A stretch of DNA of 64,000 nucleotides, from contig CAJQUN010000520.1 in NCBI GenBank assembly GCA_907163345.1, positions 304,838 to 368,837 on the forward strand. Direction: 5' to 3'. Source of the stretch: Haberlea rhodopensis. Its lineage: Eukaryota; Streptophyta; Magnoliopsida; Lamiales; Gesneriaceae. The position numbers were made by a program, and so were the translations under genes. The notes under the pieces were generated by a model. The model was not told the DNA's origin and did no database searches. It saw only the letters and a list, made by a program, of their open reading frames with translations. This document shows positions 61,627 to 64,000 of this stretch, piece by piece. How positions within the stretch are numbered: position 1 is the first letter of the stretch; each line of letters starts with the position of its first letter.

Positions 61627-63943
61627 TGTGAGACCCCGATATCTCAATATACTAATAGGTGGCGATTAAGAGAACTAAACATTCATATGAATAAATCAGA
61701 GTAAAGAGTCATGTTGATTTTCCTGAGCTTAAGGAATACAGTAGCAAAAGTTTCAAAAGGGATTCACAATATTCCTACAAAGGTGCTACATTATAGTCTT
61801 ATTCTACCACAAGTAGAAGCTATATAAAATTTTCTCAAATCTTGTAGCTAATCCCGTAACTCTCCTTATAGCTCAGCTTCTCAACCCCGACCCTGGTTCT
61901 CAACATCAAAAGCACCTACAAAGACAACCCCCAACACATGATATCACAATTCATATTCAACATAATATGAAAATAAGGCGTAAATGCACAATCATATAAA
62001 ATACAAACATCACTTCCTGTATTTCCATCTCATTTACAATGCCCACTGGTTGGTCCCTGTACCATGATTCTAATATAACACATTACATGAATGTATGGTT
62101 TCACAAATGAATGTCATGACATTTCCTCTTTTTCTTGAGTCAGTCATCATCGGTTATTTTAATACTTCTCCTCCTTTTATAATCTAAAACAAGCGTATCT
62201 CATCCCCGCTCAGTATAGTATATACCCGCCTCCATGTGCAAGCGAGCCTCCCCCCTCCCGCTCCACATTTTTAGCGGTAAAGCGTAAGCATTAACACCTT
62301 AACCGTGATCGCCCTGACTCGTGGAATACATCTCTTTTATCCACATCACAATATGCAACAACAATGCATATAACATGTATCAACTCAATAATGCATCACA
62401 TTGCATTCATCATGTGTCATGCAACAAACATAAATACATGTTACCGTTGGGATGCCCGTACGTCGCTTACGTACCTTTCCAAAAAGTAGTGTGTGGTGGG
62501 ACTCTATCCCCTGCGTTGTGTAGCCGTCTGTGAAGGCTCTACACCAGTGTACAACACAATATTAGATGCCAATATATGATCCAAAATCAAAAATCCAACA
62601 AAAAAAACAATATTTCAAGATTTTGCTTCTGGCGATCGATCGCTACCCCTTGGCGATCGATCGCCAACTCTCCACTGTCCCATGGCGATCGATCGCGCCT
62701 TTCATGGCGATCGATCGCGTGGCTTTGATTTTGGCTACTGGACCTCGGCGATCGATCGCGCCGTTTGTGGCGATCGATCGCCACCTGGTCTGTGCGCGAT
62801 AATTTTTCCAGCATGTTCAACACCGATATTCACACCTTTCCTTCTAACATTAAGACATACAACATGCCAATACTACATGCTAGTATTAAAACACATTACT
62901 CTGAGTGTATTTACATCAAGATTGTACCCCAACCACAAACCACATGCATTAAAATCACCCATGAACATCAGTACTCATTCAACATTTTCTGAAAACAGGG
63001 CATTGTCTTCCTGCCCAGATTTTTGAGTACACACTTTCAAGCAACGAAATCTACTACACATAAGTCATGCAATTTGCTCGAATAAAAATGTTAAGGGTTT
63101 CATCAAACTACTACCATGCATATTTTCACATCGAAGGTTCATTCAAAACCCTTCTAACATGCATATTACCACCCCTTCAATATCACTCCCAGATCACATA
63201 TTTCCAGAAAAACAGGGGAAAATATCTACCCAGATTTTCGAACACCATACTTTACATGCTTAAATCTACCACATAAAACATGTATGTGCTCAAGGAAAGT
63301 ACTGGAAAGCTTCATAAACACACCATAAATGAACATGAATCGAAGGTTTAACAAAACCTAACCTAACATGCCATTTTTCACACTAAACAAAGTATGAACT
63401 CAACAACAAAAACTTCAAACCCAGAAATGGTTCCTCACCCCTTTTGGCTCCGATTTTTGCAAGCTTTCCAAGCAAGAAAAATGGTGGATCTCCTCTTGTT
63501 TTCCCTTACCAGATGTTGGACGAAAAAGTTGGAGAATGGAGTGGTTTCAGCTATGACAAGGTGGAGTGGGAGATGAGGAAAGAGGTATGGGTAAGCTGCA
63601 GCTGGCAGCAGGGTATGGGTCAAGGGGGGTGGTTTGTGGTGGGTTTATGATGTGATGTTATGTTTTGGTCCCGGTATTTCGCACGATGTATTAAAATTCC
63701 TCACATGATATTTTATAGTATTTTCTCATTAAAATACTTCAATTCCTATTTAAAATATACTTTACCAAAACGATTAACACCACACCCAATTAACATGCCA
63801 CAATCCCCAAAATCCCAACATGTAACACATGCACCCTTACATGCATCTCCCAATATTATTATTCATCAACAAAGAATTAGTACCATAATTTCACAACAAT
63901 GATTAATGTTTAAATAACACATAATCATTTCGGGGATATCACA
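61627..63943 (-). repeat. 5' LTR of the chromovirus, complete (2317 bp)
   Basis: On the - strand the LTR runs from TGTGATATCC at 63943 to GGGTCTCACA at 61627, with 5-bp terminal inverted repeats TGTGA/TCACA. Both ends are fixed: one by the abrupt return to satellite, the other by the primer-binding site. The first ~624 bp are shared with the truncated 3' LTR. An internal cluster of six identical 12-bp palindromes lies at 62632-62781. A splice-donor-like GGTAAG occurs near 63510. Open frames inside it (62321-63902) show no domains and I leave them out. Confidence 0.9.
62632..62781. repeat. Cluster of six 12-bp palindromes GCGATCGATCGC
   Basis: Perfect copies start at 62632, 62653, 62685, 62707, 62748 and 62770, so spacings are 21, 32, 22, 41 and 22 bp, all close to multiples of one helical turn. 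The sequences between them are unrelated. The cluster is GC-rich in an AT-rich LTR. Function is unknown. Confidence 0.95.
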
Positions 63944-64000
63944 GAAGAAGTTTTGAAAATTTTCAGAAATTACGTAAGTTTTTTGATTTTTTTATAAATT
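63944..64000 (+). repeat. Satellite resumes after the chromovirus
   Basis: The 57 bases from GAAGAAG onward match the second half of the domain-B unit (GAAGAAGG...TTTTCAGAAATTACGTAAG), in the same orientation as the array on the left. The window ends inside the unit. Confidence 0.9.

Larger units (their letters stand above)
56193..63943 (-). mobile_element. Ty3/Gypsy chromovirus (probably Tekay clade), 3' LTR truncated
   Basis: This LTR retrotransposon lies on the - strand. The 5' LTR is 61627-63943, the primer-binding site 61605-61621, gag-pol about 61362-56890, the polypurine tract 56821-56832 and the remaining 3' LTR 56193-56819. The pol order is protease, RT, RNase H, integrase, and the integrase ends in a chromodomain. 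That defines a chromovirus, and the long LTR (2317 bp) and chromodomain style fit Tekay. Satellite lies on both sides. The first five bases of right flank are GAAGA; no matching target duplication can be seen on the left because that end of the 3' LTR is gone. Frameshifts break the coding region into about a dozen frames. Confidence 0.85.

Noticed and set aside
62321..63902. Open frames in the chromovirus 5' LTR
   Set aside because: They lie wholly in LTR sequence, several span the palindrome cluster in more than one frame, and none has a domain.
63944..63948. GAAGA as a target-site duplication of the chromovirus
   Set aside because: The matching left flank is lost with the truncated 3' LTR, and GAAGA is part of every satellite unit, so it cannot be verified.
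1..64000. tRNA, rRNA or other structured RNA genes
   Set aside because: I found no cloverleaf or rRNA-like stretch; the only tRNA-related sequences are the 12-base primer-binding sites.

Overview
This window looks like plant nuclear DNA. It holds no cellular gene that I can recognise. It is built from satellite arrays and Ty3/Gypsy LTR retrotransposons. The plant assignment rests on a chromodomain-bearing Ty3/Gypsy polyprotein of the chromovirus type, primer-binding sites matching the 3' end of plant initiator tRNA-Met, and long (about 2.3 kb) LTRs. I cannot name the species. || Layout. 1-1392: LTR-like sequence on the + strand, with a cluster of GATCGATC palindromes. 1393-3166: an LTR-like segment on the - strand, joined through a polypurine tract to a badly decayed Ty3/Gypsy gag-pol (3200-7640, - strand). 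This ends at a tRNA-Met primer-binding site (7648-7659), followed by a second, non-matching LTR-like segment (7665 to about 8570). 8576-9020: a + strand LTR fragment whose last 180 bp duplicate positions 1-180, then an abrupt switch to satellite. 9021-11477: the divergent edge of a satellite array. 11478-15675: a non-satellite island with a 32-bp minisatellite, about 2.7 kb of unassignable AT-rich sequence, and a polypurine tract plus truncated LTR (14496-15675) with a clear TATA box. 15675-28620: satellite domain A, a 1.72-kb higher-order repeat (HOR) with 3.0-kb variants and an 8,173-bp super-period. 28985-56192: satellite domain B, about 120 head-to-tail copies of a 226/227-bp dimer of a ~113-bp monomer, with partial 453/454-bp higher-order organisation. 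56193-63943: a Ty3/Gypsy chromovirus (probably Tekay clade) on the - strand, inserted in the array. 63944-64000: satellite again. || How the parts fit. All satellite units share one ancestral ~113-bp monomer and one orientation. Homogeneity is low at the left edge and high in domain B, as expected if the left side is an old array edge and domain B a recently amplified core. The chromovirus encodes a chromodomain, which in this family is linked to insertion into heterochromatin, and it does sit inside the satellite. The array is therefore a good candidate for centromeric or pericentromeric heterochromatin, but the sequence alone cannot show that. || Data quality. The two copies of the chromovirus LTR end differ almost only by 1-3 base indels, and gag-pol is broken by many frameshifts but few in-frame stops. 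Patches of domain B are also full of single-base indels. Long-read consensus error is a likely partial cause, so frameshifts here should not be taken as proof of a dead element.
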